NCBI RefSeq assembly: GCF_025336485.1
Contig: NZ_JAODAB010000024.1
Location: forward strand, 30,924 to 94,923
DNA: 64,000 bases
Reading direction: 5' to 3'
From: Pseudomonas citri
GTDB lineage: Bacteria; Pseudomonadota; Gammaproteobacteria; Pseudomonadales; Pseudomonadaceae
Shown here piece after piece: positions 52,569-60,274 of the stretch. The translations under genes were made by a program, and so were the position numbers. Position 1 is the stretch's first letter; each line of letters starts with the position of its first letter. The notes beneath the pieces are model-generated. The model made no database searches. It saw nothing but the letters and a program-made list of their open reading frames with translations, and had not been told where the DNA came from.

Positions 52569-54093
52569 TGCGCATTGTCCCTGTGGATAAAGGAGGAGGG
52601 ATTGTGGGAGCAACCTCTTCCGGTAACTCCGGCAACCCATCCGCATCGGTCATCGCCCGTTCGAGCAATTCGGTCGGCAAGCTCTTGCTGGCGCGGGCGC
52701 CGAGCAGCTTGAGTTGTTCGCTGCGGCTGATCAGGTTGCCGCGCCCTTCCGTCAGCTTGTTGCGCGCCGCGGCGTAGGCTTTGTCCAATTGCTGCAAGCG
52801 ACTGCCGATCTCGTCCAGGTCCTGGATGAACAGCACGAACTTGTCGTACAGCCACCCGGCCCGCTCGGCGATCTCCCGGGCGTTCTGGCTCTGGCGCTCC
52901 TGTTTCCACAAGCTGTCGATCACCCGCAGCGTCGCCAGCAGCGTGGTCGGGCTGACGATCACGATGTTGCGGTCGAACGCTTCCTGGAACAGGTTCGGCT
53001 CGGCTTGCAAGGTGGCGGAAAACGCCGCTTCGATGGGCACGAACAGCAACACGAAATCCAGGCTGTGCAGCCCTTCCAGGCGCTTGTAATCCTTGCCGGC
53101 CAAGCCTTTGACATGGGCGCGCAGCGACGCCACATGCTGCCTCAGGGCAAGTTGGGCGATGGCGTCGTCTTCGGCGGCGACGTACTGTTGATAAGCCGTG
53201 AGACTGACCTTGGAATCGACCACCACCTGCTTGTCGCCGGGCAGGTAAATCAGCACGTCAGGCTGGAAGCGCTCGCCGTCCGGTCCCTTGAGGCTGACTT
53301 GGGTCTGGTACTCGCGGCCTTTCTCCAGGCCGGCATGTTCCAGCACTCGTTCGAGCACCAGTTCCCCCCAGTTGCCTTGGGTTTTCTGGCCCTTGAGCGC
53401 GCGGGTGAGCTGAGTGGCCTCATCACTCAAGCGCAGGTTCAACTGTTGCAGGCGCTCCAATTCCTTGCCCAGGGAGAAACGCTCCCGCGCCTCGGCCTGG
53501 TAACTTTCCTCGACGCGTTTTTCGAATGACTGGATGCGCTCTTTCAGCGGATCGAGCAACTGGCCCAGGCGCTGCTGGCTGGTTTCGGCGAAACGTTGCT
53601 CACGCTCGTCGAAGATTTTTCCTGCCAGCTCGGCGAACTGGGCCCGCAACTCATCCCGCGAACCCTGCAAGTCATGCAGGCGCTGCTCATGACCTTCCTG
53701 CTGCTCGCGCAACTGAGCCTGCAACGAGGCCGCCTGGGCGTCGAGGCGCCGCAGCTCCGCATCCTTGTTGGCCCGCTCCAGATTCCAGGCGTGGGCTGCG
53801 TCCCGGGCATTGTCACGCTCGATCTGCAATAAATCGACTTCACGACAGGCCGCCGCGAGTTCGGCCTGCTTGGCCGAGTTGGCCTGGCTCAGGTCGCTGA
53901 TTTCATCGCGGCAGGCATCGAGCTGGGCGTTAAGGCCGTCGTGGGCCATATGGGCGGTGGCCAGGCGCTCTTCCAGCAGCGCCAACGCCGTCCTGGCGAC
54001 GCTGGCCTGGCGTTGCAGGTGCCAGGCCAGTGCCAGCAACGGCACCGCAGCGCCCGCCAAGCCGAACAACAGGCTGGTCAAATCCATAGCCAT
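52447..54093 (-). CDS. rmuC: DNA recombination protein RmuC
   Basis: 548 residues. N-terminal membrane anchor (LTSLLFGLAGAAVPLLALAW), long coiled coil (45-190), and a C-terminal nuclease-like RmuC domain (about 215-440) with KGPDGERFQPDVLIYLPGDKQVVVDSKVS. RmuC limits inversions at repeats. After the conserved end (LGARASKSLPTELLERAMTDADG) it carries about 60 extra residues. The last 40 or so are read from the strand opposite the neighbouring kinase receiver domain, so the original stop seems to have been lost. Confidence 0.88.
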   Translation of the reverse strand: MAMDLTSLLFGLAGAAVPLLALAWHLQRQASVARTALALLEERLATAHMAHDGLNAQLDACRDEISDLSQANSAKQAELAAACREVDLLQIERDNARDAAHAWNLERANKDAELRRLDAQAASLQAQLREQQEGHEQRLHDLQGSRDELRAQFAELAGKIFDEREQRFAETSQQRLGQLLDPLKERIQSFEKRVEESYQAEARERFSLGKELERLQQLNLRLSDEATQLTRALKGQKTQGNWGELVLERVLEHAGLEKGREYQTQVSLKGPDGERFQPDVLIYLPGDKQVVVDSKVSLTAYQQYVAAEDDAIAQLALRQHVASLRAHVKGLAGKDYKRLEGLHSLDFVLLFVPIEAAFSATLQAEPNLFQEAFDRNIVIVSPTTLLATLRVIDSLWKQERQSQNAREIAERAGWLYDKFVLFIQDLDEIGSRLQQLDKAYAAARNKLTEGRGNLISRSEQLKLLGARASKSLPTELLERAMTDADGLPELPEEVAPTIPPPLSTGTMRITTANADSTTLAAPPALPVLPGNPGPPRALAPRSRAGRRR

Positions 54094-55176
54094 GACAATT
54101 CCTGCCGATGAGATAAAGCCCGAAGGTTAACCAAGCCACTGGGGGTTGCCCAGCCCGGGCTGTGTTTTCCCTGAGGTAACAGTTGGAGGTGCGCAAGTAA
54201 CAGGATGTGATACGGAGCGAAACCTCATGGAACACGGTGGGGCGGATCGAAGGGCGCGCCACTCTACGCTTTTTTTCCTACGGGTAAAGCCGAAAAAAAC
54301 CGGCACGCCCGTGCTAGAGCAAGCGCCTGGGACAATCCACAGAAGCTGTGGATAACTCAGTGGACAACCCCCCCTTAATACGCCGGAAGCCCTATGGAAC
54401 GGGGCTTTCGTTCAAACTGACGATTTTTTCACCAGTAAAAAAAAGCGATGTTTTTCATTGACTTAAATTTTGGATACAGGCACCCACCCCGGATTGTTGC
54501 GACATGACAGTACAGTGACAGCTACTTGAGCGAGTGTGCACAAGTAACACCCGAATGGGTTATAACGCCGCGTTTTTTTGGCACATCGGGGCGGTAAAAG
54601 CTGGGGATAACCTTGTTGCCTCATGGGCCAACCCTCACCGTGGACACCGGCCTCCTTCGTTGGATCCTCCACCCGAGCGTTCTACCGAGGGTAAGTAACC
54701 CGCGATTGGATCTTTTTTAACCAACCCTCTTCCCTCAGCGGATTCGATCCGTTAGTATCCGCGCCGTTAGTACCAAGCTGAAAATCAATTCCGGGTCGAA
54801 CACACCTCTGCGGTCAGCCATCCCACAAGGGAAGCCTCACCGATAAAAAGAGACCGATCCCCTCGATGGTTTCCAGGTACCCCCCAAGCCAACATGACCT
54901 TTGATCAAATCAGAGGTTGTTGCCAGGCGCGTACTCTGACCGAACCAACCTGCAAAATTGATCAGGATCTTCACCCTGGGCCCGGAACCTTTGCCCTTGA
55001 TGTGTCGCCTGCCCTCCTAAGTACCTACCTGCCAGCCCAAGCGCGCACATTCTATAGCGCTCGAACTGGCTGCTTTGTTCCAGCCGGGTTCTTCGCTCGA
55101 CCAATGGTGGTCGACGTTACTGGAACGTTTTAACGCTGCACGGTTCTTAACCGTGTCATTTGCAGGAACACCAGAT
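54094..55176. other. Gene-poor region of 1083 bp
   Basis: No convincing gene. It holds copy B of the DnaA-box/hairpin/AT-tract element (54335-54465), a direct repeat CCGTTAGTA (two copies near 54750), a U-rich tract at 54713-54719 and pyrimidine-rich runs. Base composition and short open frames do not look coding. A small RNA or leader of the gene at 55177 remains possible. Confidence 0.6.
54335..54465 (+). repeat. Conserved DnaA-box/hairpin/AT-tract element, copy B
   Basis: ATCCACAG-AAG-CTGTGGAT with the DnaA box TGTGGATAA (54347-54355), GTGGACA, GGAAGCCC...GGGGCTTTC hairpin, TTTTTTCACCAGTAAAAAAAA, then TTTTTCATTGACTT (54451-54464). Same order and spacing as copy A at 36716-36850. Confidence 0.6.
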
Positions 55177-55401
55177 ATGTCCACTCAAATCCAGACACAG
55201 GATGCCATCCGCACCCTAACCAACGCATTTGCCCCCATGAACTGCCTGATCGTGGCGGCTCGCAAAGGCTGCTTCAGCTTCACACTGGTCAACGAACACG
55301 GCATCGCTCGTCACAGCGAACGCCTGTATCCCGAACAGTACGCCAGCGCAGAACCGCTGCAGGCCGTGATCGAGCGTACCCGCCAGGCACTGGTTGCCTG
55401 A
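55177..55401 (+). CDS. Conserved small protein of unknown function
   Basis: 74 residues from the ATG at 55177, with GCAGGAACA upstream. It reads as one alpha/beta unit: IRTLTNAFAPMNCLIVAARKGCFSFTLVNEHGIARHSERLYPEQY, then a helix (QAVIERTRQALVA). It ends directly before a terminator and has normal high-GC codon use. No family recognised. Confidence 0.75.
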   Translation: MSTQIQTQDAIRTLTNAFAPMNCLIVAARKGCFSFTLVNEHGIARHSERLYPEQYASAEPLQAVIERTRQALVA

Positions 55402-55424
55402 GACGCCAGAAAGGCTGAAACCCC

Positions 55425-55453
55425 AAGGCCCCGCCCAAAAAGCGGGGCTTTTT
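55425..55453 (+). terminator. Rho-independent terminator
   Basis: GCCCCGC (55428-55434) and GCGGGGC (55442-55448) followed by five T. It lies 24 bp after the stop of the 74-residue gene. Confidence 0.9.
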
Positions 55454-55677
55454 ATTGCCTGTTATTTCGTCATACAAGCGCAACGGCTTAAGTGCCAAGG
55501 GATATAACAGTTATAACCATTGGCCGAAGATGTTTTAAAAACAGCCCTTTACAGCGCAAATATGACACTACACTTCAACTCAAGCGGCATGATCCGCTTC
55601 CGGCGGGGCCTGAACCGACTCACCGCTGCCAAGCCCACACCCTTCAGGCCCCGCTCTTTTCACACTTCGAGGGTTTT

Positions 55678-56160
55678 ATGGGTATCGCTGCCAGCGAACT
55701 GTGTCGATATGTGATCCGCCCGACGCTTCTTTACCTGGAGCGCCACAGCGCCACGGCGGAATCCTTGCTGCTGGGGGTTGCGGCCAGCCAATCTGGCCTG
55801 GGATCCGCCCTGCATGATCGACGCGGGCACGGCTTGTACCGTATTACCGAACCTCGCCACCGGGCGCTTTGGGATCACTACCTGGCGCTGGACCCGGAGC
55901 GGGCCAGCCTGGTGCGCGGCCTGGCCAGCCAGCACGCCTTTCTCAGCGGCCCGAACCTGGAACTGACCGTCAATCTACGCTACGCCACGGCCATCGCCTG
56001 GCTACTGGTGGAAGAACAGAACACCCCGCTCCCCCAAGCCGATGACCTGCTGGGCATGGCGCGCATCTGGCGTCAGACATTTCACCCCCAAGGCCGCCTG
56101 CGGGATTTCACCTGCGCCTGGCAGAGCTGTGTTTCACCGTTGAATCATGTCGCTTGCTGA
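55678..56160 (+). CDS. Lysozyme-fold-like protein with an altered active-site residue
   Basis: 160 residues from MGIAASELCRYVIRPTLLYL; the ATG follows GAGGGTTTT. The block AESLLLGVAASQSGLG...GHGLYRI reads like the ES...GLYQI core of lytic-transglycosylase/lysozyme-like domains, but the position usually held by catalytic Glu appears to be Gln (SQS). No signal peptide. It may be an inactive or non-hydrolytic relative, or a misread similarity. The rest (RGLASQHAFLSGPNLELTVNLRYATAIAWLL) is helical. Confidence 0.6.
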   Translation: MGIAASELCRYVIRPTLLYLERHSATAESLLLGVAASQSGLGSALHDRRGHGLYRITEPRHRALWDHYLALDPERASLVRGLASQHAFLSGPNLELTVNLRYATAIAWLLVEEQNTPLPQADDLLGMARIWRQTFHPQGRLRDFTCAWQSCVSPLNHVAC

Positions 56161-56304
56161 AAGGGAATTTGGAAACTTCCTACAACGTTCGCGAATTTGG
56201 TCGGATTGTCCTACAAAACCGCTCTAAATCAGGCCATCTACGCTATAGCGCTCGCACGAAAATGTTGGTAGTTTTCGCCTCGGTGAACATCAGGAGTTCT
56301 AACA

Positions 56305-57579
56305 ATGAAAAAAACCATGCTCAAAACCACCCTTGGACTTGCCGTGACCTTGGCATCCAGCCAACTTTTCGCCAGTGGCTTTGCCTTGAACGAACAAAGC
56401 ATCAGCGGCATGGGGACTGGTTTTGCGGGCCGCTCCTCCGCTGCCGACGACGCAAGCACTGTCTTTGGCAACCCTGCCGGCATGTCGCGCCTCAAGCGCC
56501 AGCAAGTGACCGGCGGCCTGGCGGCCATCGATGCATCCTCAGACATCAGCGACGCCAGCGGTAACCGCTCCGGCACCAACGACGGCGATATGGTGCCGTT
56601 CACTGCCGTTCCGATGGGTTATTACGTCAAGCCTATCGATGATCAATGGGCCTTCGGCCTGGGTGTCTATGCACCGTTTGGCCTGATCACTGACTATGAA
56701 AACAGCTTCCAGGGCCAAAACTTCGGCAGCAAGAGCGTCGTCAAGGTCATCACTTTCCAGCCGACCGTCAGCTATGCCTTCAATGACAAGGTATCGATTG
56801 GTTTTGGTCCGACGATCAACCGGATTTCCGGTTCCTTGGAATCGACACTGAACACACCGTTCTCACCCAACGATGGCAACGTGCAAATCAAGGGCGACGA
56901 CATTGGCTACGGCTACAACATCGGCCTGTTGGTCCAGGCAACTGACACCACCCGTGTTGGCCTGACCTACCATTCCAAGGTCAAGTACAAGCTTGAAGGC
57001 CATACGGAAGTCACCGCGGGCGCGGGCACACCTGCCTTCTTGCTCAACAACGGTCGCTACGACGCCTCGCTGGACATCACTACACCTGAATCGGTGGATT
57101 TCTCGGTCACCCAGCAGATCAACGATGCCTGGACCGTCTATGCCGGTAGCACCTGGACGCGTTGGAGCCGCCTGAAAGACATCACCGTGAACAACGACGT
57201 CACTGGCGGCGGCGCCCTGAACCCTACCCTCTTCGACACCATCACCGAAGAACAAAACTGGCACGACACTTGGGCCTACGCCATCGGCACCTCCTACCAG
57301 TTGAACAAACAGTGGGTATTGCGCACCGGCCTGACCTTCGACCAGTCGCCCGCCAACAACACCGACCGCTCGCCACGCATCCCAACCGGCGACCGGACCA
57401 TCTTCAGCCTGGGTGCCGGCTGGAGCCCGACCGACGACCTGACCATCGACGTGGCCTACTCCTACCTCAAGGAAGAGAAGGTCAACGTCAACCGTACCAA
57501 CGCTCTGGGTCAGTCCTACAACGCTGAGTATGAAAACAGCGCAAACGGCTTTGGTGTTGGCGCGACCTATCGCTTCTGA
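56305..57579 (+). CDS. Outer-membrane long-chain fatty acid / hydrocarbon channel (FadL family)
   Basis: 424 residues. Signal peptide MKKTMLKTTLGLAVTLASSQLFA. The mature N-terminus SGFALNEQSISGMGTGFAGRSSAADDASTVFGNPAGMSRLKR is the plug/hatch motif of the FadL/TodX/OmpP1 family. Beta-barrel with an OMP terminal Phe (VGATYRF). Takes up long-chain fatty acids or hydrophobic aromatics by lateral diffusion. Ends in a strong terminator. Confidence 0.93.
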   Translation: MKKTMLKTTLGLAVTLASSQLFASGFALNEQSISGMGTGFAGRSSAADDASTVFGNPAGMSRLKRQQVTGGLAAIDASSDISDASGNRSGTNDGDMVPFTAVPMGYYVKPIDDQWAFGLGVYAPFGLITDYENSFQGQNFGSKSVVKVITFQPTVSYAFNDKVSIGFGPTINRISGSLESTLNTPFSPNDGNVQIKGDDIGYGYNIGLLVQATDTTRVGLTYHSKVKYKLEGHTEVTAGAGTPAFLLNNGRYDASLDITTPESVDFSVTQQINDAWTVYAGSTWTRWSRLKDITVNNDVTGGGALNPTLFDTITEEQNWHDTWAYAIGTSYQLNKQWVLRTGLTFDQSPANNTDRSPRIPTGDRTIFSLGAGWSPTDDLTIDVAYSYLKEEKVNVNRTNALGQSYNAEYENSANGFGVGATYRF

Positions 57580-57619
57580 TGATTTACGGCGCAGCTGAAC
57601 CGCTCGCCACCTGAAGCAA

Positions 57620-57657
57620 AAAAAGCCCCGCACTCTGTTCAAGAGGCGGGGCTTTTT
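57620..57657. terminator. Bidirectional terminator between fadL-like and MFS transcription units
   Basis: AAAAAGCCCCGC and GCGGGGCTTTTT arms enclose a CTC...GAG inner stem. T-runs occur on both strands. It serves the FadL-family gene (plus) and the small gene at 57664 (minus). Confidence 0.9.
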
Positions 57658-57663
57658 CGTTAC

Positions 57664-57783
57664 TCAACAGTTCCCCATCCCCAACTGCATCAACGCCAAC
57701 CCACCCTGCCGCCACCCCCACCAGGCCAAGCCCAACAGCAGGCCAGCGCCGACGACAATCAGCCATGGGCCGACGCGACTCAC
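57664..57783 (-). CDS. 39-residue single-helix membrane protein coupled to the MFS gene
   Basis: GTG start at 57783 overlaps the MFS stop by 4 bp (GTGA). It reads VSRVGPWLIVVGAGLLLGLA then WWGWRQGG...MGNC, one transmembrane helix followed by a short polar tail. Stop TGA at 57664, immediately before the terminator. It is too short for automatic calling, yet the overlap, high-GC codon use and position argue for a real gene. Function unknown; it may assist the MFS protein. Confidence 0.65.
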   Translation of the reverse strand: MSRVGPWLIVVGAGLLLGLAWWGWRQGGLALMQLGMGNC

Positions 57784-58988
57784 GCCACACCCGCCTGGAC
57801 TTGCAGGCGCGCCACCGGACGCTCGCGCACCGGCCAGTTCAACGCCGCCGCCAACAGGCTGAGCAGGATCGACACTTGCCAGATCAGGTCGTAGCTGCCG
57901 GTGCGGTCATACACCACCCCGCCCAGCCAGCCCCCGAGGAACGAGCCCAACTGGTGGAACAGGAACACGATCCCACCCAGCATCGAGAGATTTCGTACGC
58001 CAAACAAGGTCGCGACGGTGCCGTTGGTCAACGGCACCGTCGACAGCCACAGCAAGCCCATCGCCATGCCGAACAGGTAGGCCGTGGTGGTGGTCACCGG
58101 CAGCCACAGGAACAGGCCGATCACCACTGCCCGCAACAGGTAGAGCCCGGTCAACAGGCGTGGCTTGGACAGGCGTCCGCCCAGCCAGCCGGAGGTGTAG
58201 GTCCCGAAGATATTGAACAACCCGACCAGGGCCAGCACCGTGGTACCGACACTGGCCGGCAGGTGCTGGTCCACCAGATAGGCCGGCAGATGCACGCCGA
58301 TGAACACCACCTGGAAACCGCAGACGAAAAAGCCTGTCGCCAGCAGCCAGAACCCGGAATGACTGCACGCCTCGCGCAAGGCTTCTGCCAGGGTCTGCTC
58401 ATGGCCGGCAGTTGGCAGCGGCGTGTCCTTGAGCATGCTCACCAACGGCACGATCAACGCCACCAACAGCCCCAAGGCCAACAACGCGGCGGACCAGCCG
58501 AGCCAGCCGATCAGCCCCAACGTGCCCGGCAGCATGGCGAACTGGCCGAAAGAACCGGCGGCACTGGCGATGCCCATGCCCATGCTGCGTTTTTCCGGCG
58601 GCACGGCGCGCCCGACCACGCCGAGGATCACCGAGAACGACGTGCCGGACAGGCCGATTCCGATCAGCAGGCCTGCGCTCAATGACAGTGACCAGGCTGA
58701 ATCCGACAGCCCCATCAACACCAGGCCAACGGCGTAGAGCACACCACCGATCAGCACCACTTTCGCCGCGCCGAAGCGGTCGGCCAGGGCCCCGGTGAAA
58801 GGCTGCGCCAAGCCCCAGACCAGGTTCTGCAGGGCGATGGCAAAGGCGAACACCCCACGCCCCCAACCGAACTCGGCACTCATCGGCGCCAGGAACAACC
58901 CGAAGCCATGCCTCACCCCCAGCGACAACGCCAGGATCAGCGCGCTGCCCACCAGGACCCAACCACAGGTACGCCACATCGATGTCAT
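57780..58988 (-). CDS. MFS transporter (oxalate/formate antiporter-like)
   Basis: 402 residues from MTSMWRTCGWVLVGSALILALS; the ATG at 58988 has GGAGAATAAGA upstream. Twelve helices with the MFS loop ADRFGAAKVVLIGGVLYAVG. Transcribed 52 bp after marR, with a CGGGTATATACCCG dyad between, so MarR-controlled. Substrate unknown. Confidence 0.88.
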   Translation of the reverse strand: MTSMWRTCGWVLVGSALILALSLGVRHGFGLFLAPMSAEFGWGRGVFAFAIALQNLVWGLAQPFTGALADRFGAAKVVLIGGVLYAVGLVLMGLSDSAWSLSLSAGLLIGIGLSGTSFSVILGVVGRAVPPEKRSMGMGIASAAGSFGQFAMLPGTLGLIGWLGWSAALLALGLLVALIVPLVSMLKDTPLPTAGHEQTLAEALREACSHSGFWLLATGFFVCGFQVVFIGVHLPAYLVDQHLPASVGTTVLALVGLFNIFGTYTSGWLGGRLSKPRLLTGLYLLRAVVIGLFLWLPVTTTTAYLFGMAMGLLWLSTVPLTNGTVATLFGVRNLSMLGGIVFLFHQLGSFLGGWLGGVVYDRTGSYDLIWQVSILLSLLAAALNWPVRERPVARLQVQAGVA

Positions 58989-59004
58989 TCTTATTCTCCG
59001 CTCA

Positions 59005-59018
59005 CGGGTATATACCCG
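59005..59018. promoter_or_regulatory. MarR operator candidate, MFS side
   Basis: CGGGTATATACCCG, a perfect 14-bp palindrome 16 bp before the MFS start, between marR and MFS. Confidence 0.7.
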
Positions 59019-59040
59019 CTTATGATCGGACGAACCGGCT

Positions 59041-59445
59041 TCACGCCAATTCATCCAGCAAGGCCAGCAATGCTGCACGCTTTTCGGCGCCCAGCTTATC
59101 GATCAACCGCTGTTGCGCCGCTTCCCAGGCCGGCAACGCCGCCGCCAACCGGGCACGTCCGGCTTCGGTAAGCACGACGATGCGGTTGCGCATATCTTCG
59201 CCCTCGGCCAACGCCACCAACCCATCGCCTTCCAGCACCCGCAGGTTACGCCCCAAGGTGCTGCGGTCCAGGCCCATGGCCTCGGCCAGGGAGGAAATGC
59301 TCGGCTGGTCCAGGCGCGCCAGATTGCTCAGCAAAGAATACTGGGCAACGTTGATCCCGAAGCCATCGAGGGCGCCGTCGTAATACCTGCTGACGCCACG
59401 GGCGGCACGACGCAGGTTGATGCACAGACATTGGGAAGGAAGCAT
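59041..59445 (-). CDS. MarR-family regulator
   Basis: 134 residues. Winged HTH with QPSISSLAEAMGLDRSTLGRNLRVLEGDGLVALAEGEDMRNRIVVLTEAGRARL (about residues 47-100). Autoregulation is likely: one palindrome sits 5 bp before its start codon (59450-59463) and another before the downstream MFS gene. Aromatic and Cys residues at the N-terminus (QCLCIN) could sense ligand or oxidant. Confidence 0.9.
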   Translation of the reverse strand: MLPSQCLCINLRRAARGVSRYYDGALDGFGINVAQYSLLSNLARLDQPSISSLAEAMGLDRSTLGRNLRVLEGDGLVALAEGEDMRNRIVVLTEAGRARLAAALPAWEAAQQRLIDKLGAEKRAALLALLDELA

Positions 59446-59449
59446 GGTG

Positions 59450-59463
59450 CGTGTATATACCCG
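59450..59463. promoter_or_regulatory. MarR operator candidate, marR side
   Basis: CGTGTATATACCCG, one mismatch from the palindrome at 59005 (CGGGTATATACCCG), 5 bp before the marR start codon. Confidence 0.7.
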
Positions 59464-59501
59464 TGATTAAGAGAATGCAAATTTAAATGGAGAAACCCAA
59501 A

Positions 59502-59568
59502 CCCTTGTGACGAGGGGATTTATCCCCGCTGGGCTGCGCAGCAGGGATAAATCCCCTCGCCACAAGGG
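59502..59568. repeat. Long imperfect inverted repeat
   Basis: Arms CCCTTGTGACGAGGGGATTT... (59502-59525) and complement ending CGCCACAAGGG (59545-59568); roughly 24 bp each with one mismatch, loop CGCTGGGCTGCGCAGCA. A second REP family, distinct from the TGTGGGAGC type. Confidence 0.85.
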
Positions 59569-59652
59569 ATCCACCGAACCCTGGAAAAATCTAAAAATAT
59601 CAAAAAGTTCGGTCTCACAGCCCTCATCACCGCACATCATTCAGCGCCCAGC

Positions 59653-59672
59653 ACCTGTCATGTCTGACAGGT
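59653..59672. promoter_or_regulatory. lux box
   Basis: ACCTGTCATGTCTGACAGGT, a 20-bp palindrome with perfect 8-bp arms, containing CT-N12-AG as expected for LuxR/LasR-type boxes. Its centre (59662.5) lies about 43 bp before a start site predicted from the -10 at 59694, the class II position. Confidence 0.7.
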
Positions 59673-59693
59673 TTCAGTAGCCTGGAATCGGGA

Positions 59694-59699
59694 TATAAC
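59694..59699 (+). promoter_or_regulatory. -10 element for the LuxR-type gene
   Basis: TATAAC within GGATATAACG; predicted start near 59706 leaves a leader of about 112 nt to the ATG. Confidence 0.45.
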
Positions 59700-59817
59700 G
59701 AACCCGTGCCTCCAGCCCCGCTCGGGTTCGAAGAAGGGCCGTGCGAACCATGCCATCAAGCAGTAGGAAAACTTCGCCGCCCCCACGCCATCAATGATGA
59801 TGAATGGGAGATTTTTC

Positions 59818-60093
59818 ATGTACCACGCCACCGTTGTTCCTGGACATCCATCGCCCTACCAGACACGCCTCCACTCCACGGAGAGCAAACAACCTCCAGC
59901 CGTCCGACTGACCAACCGGGAAAAGGAATTTCTGACGTGGAGCGAAGCTGGCAAGTCTTCCTGGGAGATTGCGATGATCGTCGATTGCAGCGAAGCCAAC
60001 GTCAATTATCACTTCAATAATATTCGCCGCAAATTCGGCGTCAGTTCGCGTCATCTTGCGGGGAAGATTGCGCGTGAGCAGGGTCTGATCTGA
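59818..60093 (+). CDS. LasR-like HTH-only transcription regulator (LuxR solo without AHL domain)
   Basis: 91 residues from the ATG at 59818, with GGGAG upstream. Residues 1-28 are short and unstructured (MYHATVVPGHPSPYQTRLHS...). Residues 30-91 are a GerE/LuxR HTH: RLTNREKEFLTWSEAGKSSW, then CSEANVNYHFNNIRRKFGVS. From memory this is very close to the HTH of LasR. The autoinducer-binding domain is absent and no luxI is in the window. Likely a constitutive DNA-binding protein acting at lux boxes, including its own. Confidence 0.88.
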   Translation: MYHATVVPGHPSPYQTRLHSTESKQPPAVRLTNREKEFLTWSEAGKSSWEIAMIVDCSEANVNYHFNNIRRKFGVSSRHLAGKIAREQGLI

Positions 60094-60274
60094 GCAGTCC
60101 GATGGCACCCTCTGTAGCACTTTGCAGAGGTCTCGACAGCTTCGGTTCAGTACCTCTGAGAATATGAACACGCCCCCAGGCTCTCTTCCCTTCTCAGGAC
60201 GGTCCTCCGCTTATTGCCAGGTATCGAAAATCCTGGTCTCGCGACTGTGAGAGCTTTATTTTCTCGTCAGCCGG

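Larger units (their letters stand above)
59446..59817. other. Intergenic region of 372 bp with operator, hairpin and lux box
   Basis: It holds a MarR operator (59450-59463), a long imperfect hairpin (59502-59568), a lux-box-like palindrome (59653-59672) with a -10 (59694-59699), and the leader of the LuxR-type gene. No other coding sequence is seen. Confidence 0.7.

Noticed and set aside
54146..55133. Short open frames in the gap before 55177
   Set aside because: No ribosome binding site, unlike codon use, and they cross the repeated element; not coding.
59706..60020. 104-residue open frame overlapping the LuxR-type gene
   Set aside because: Out of frame with the clear LasR-like HTH and without domain.
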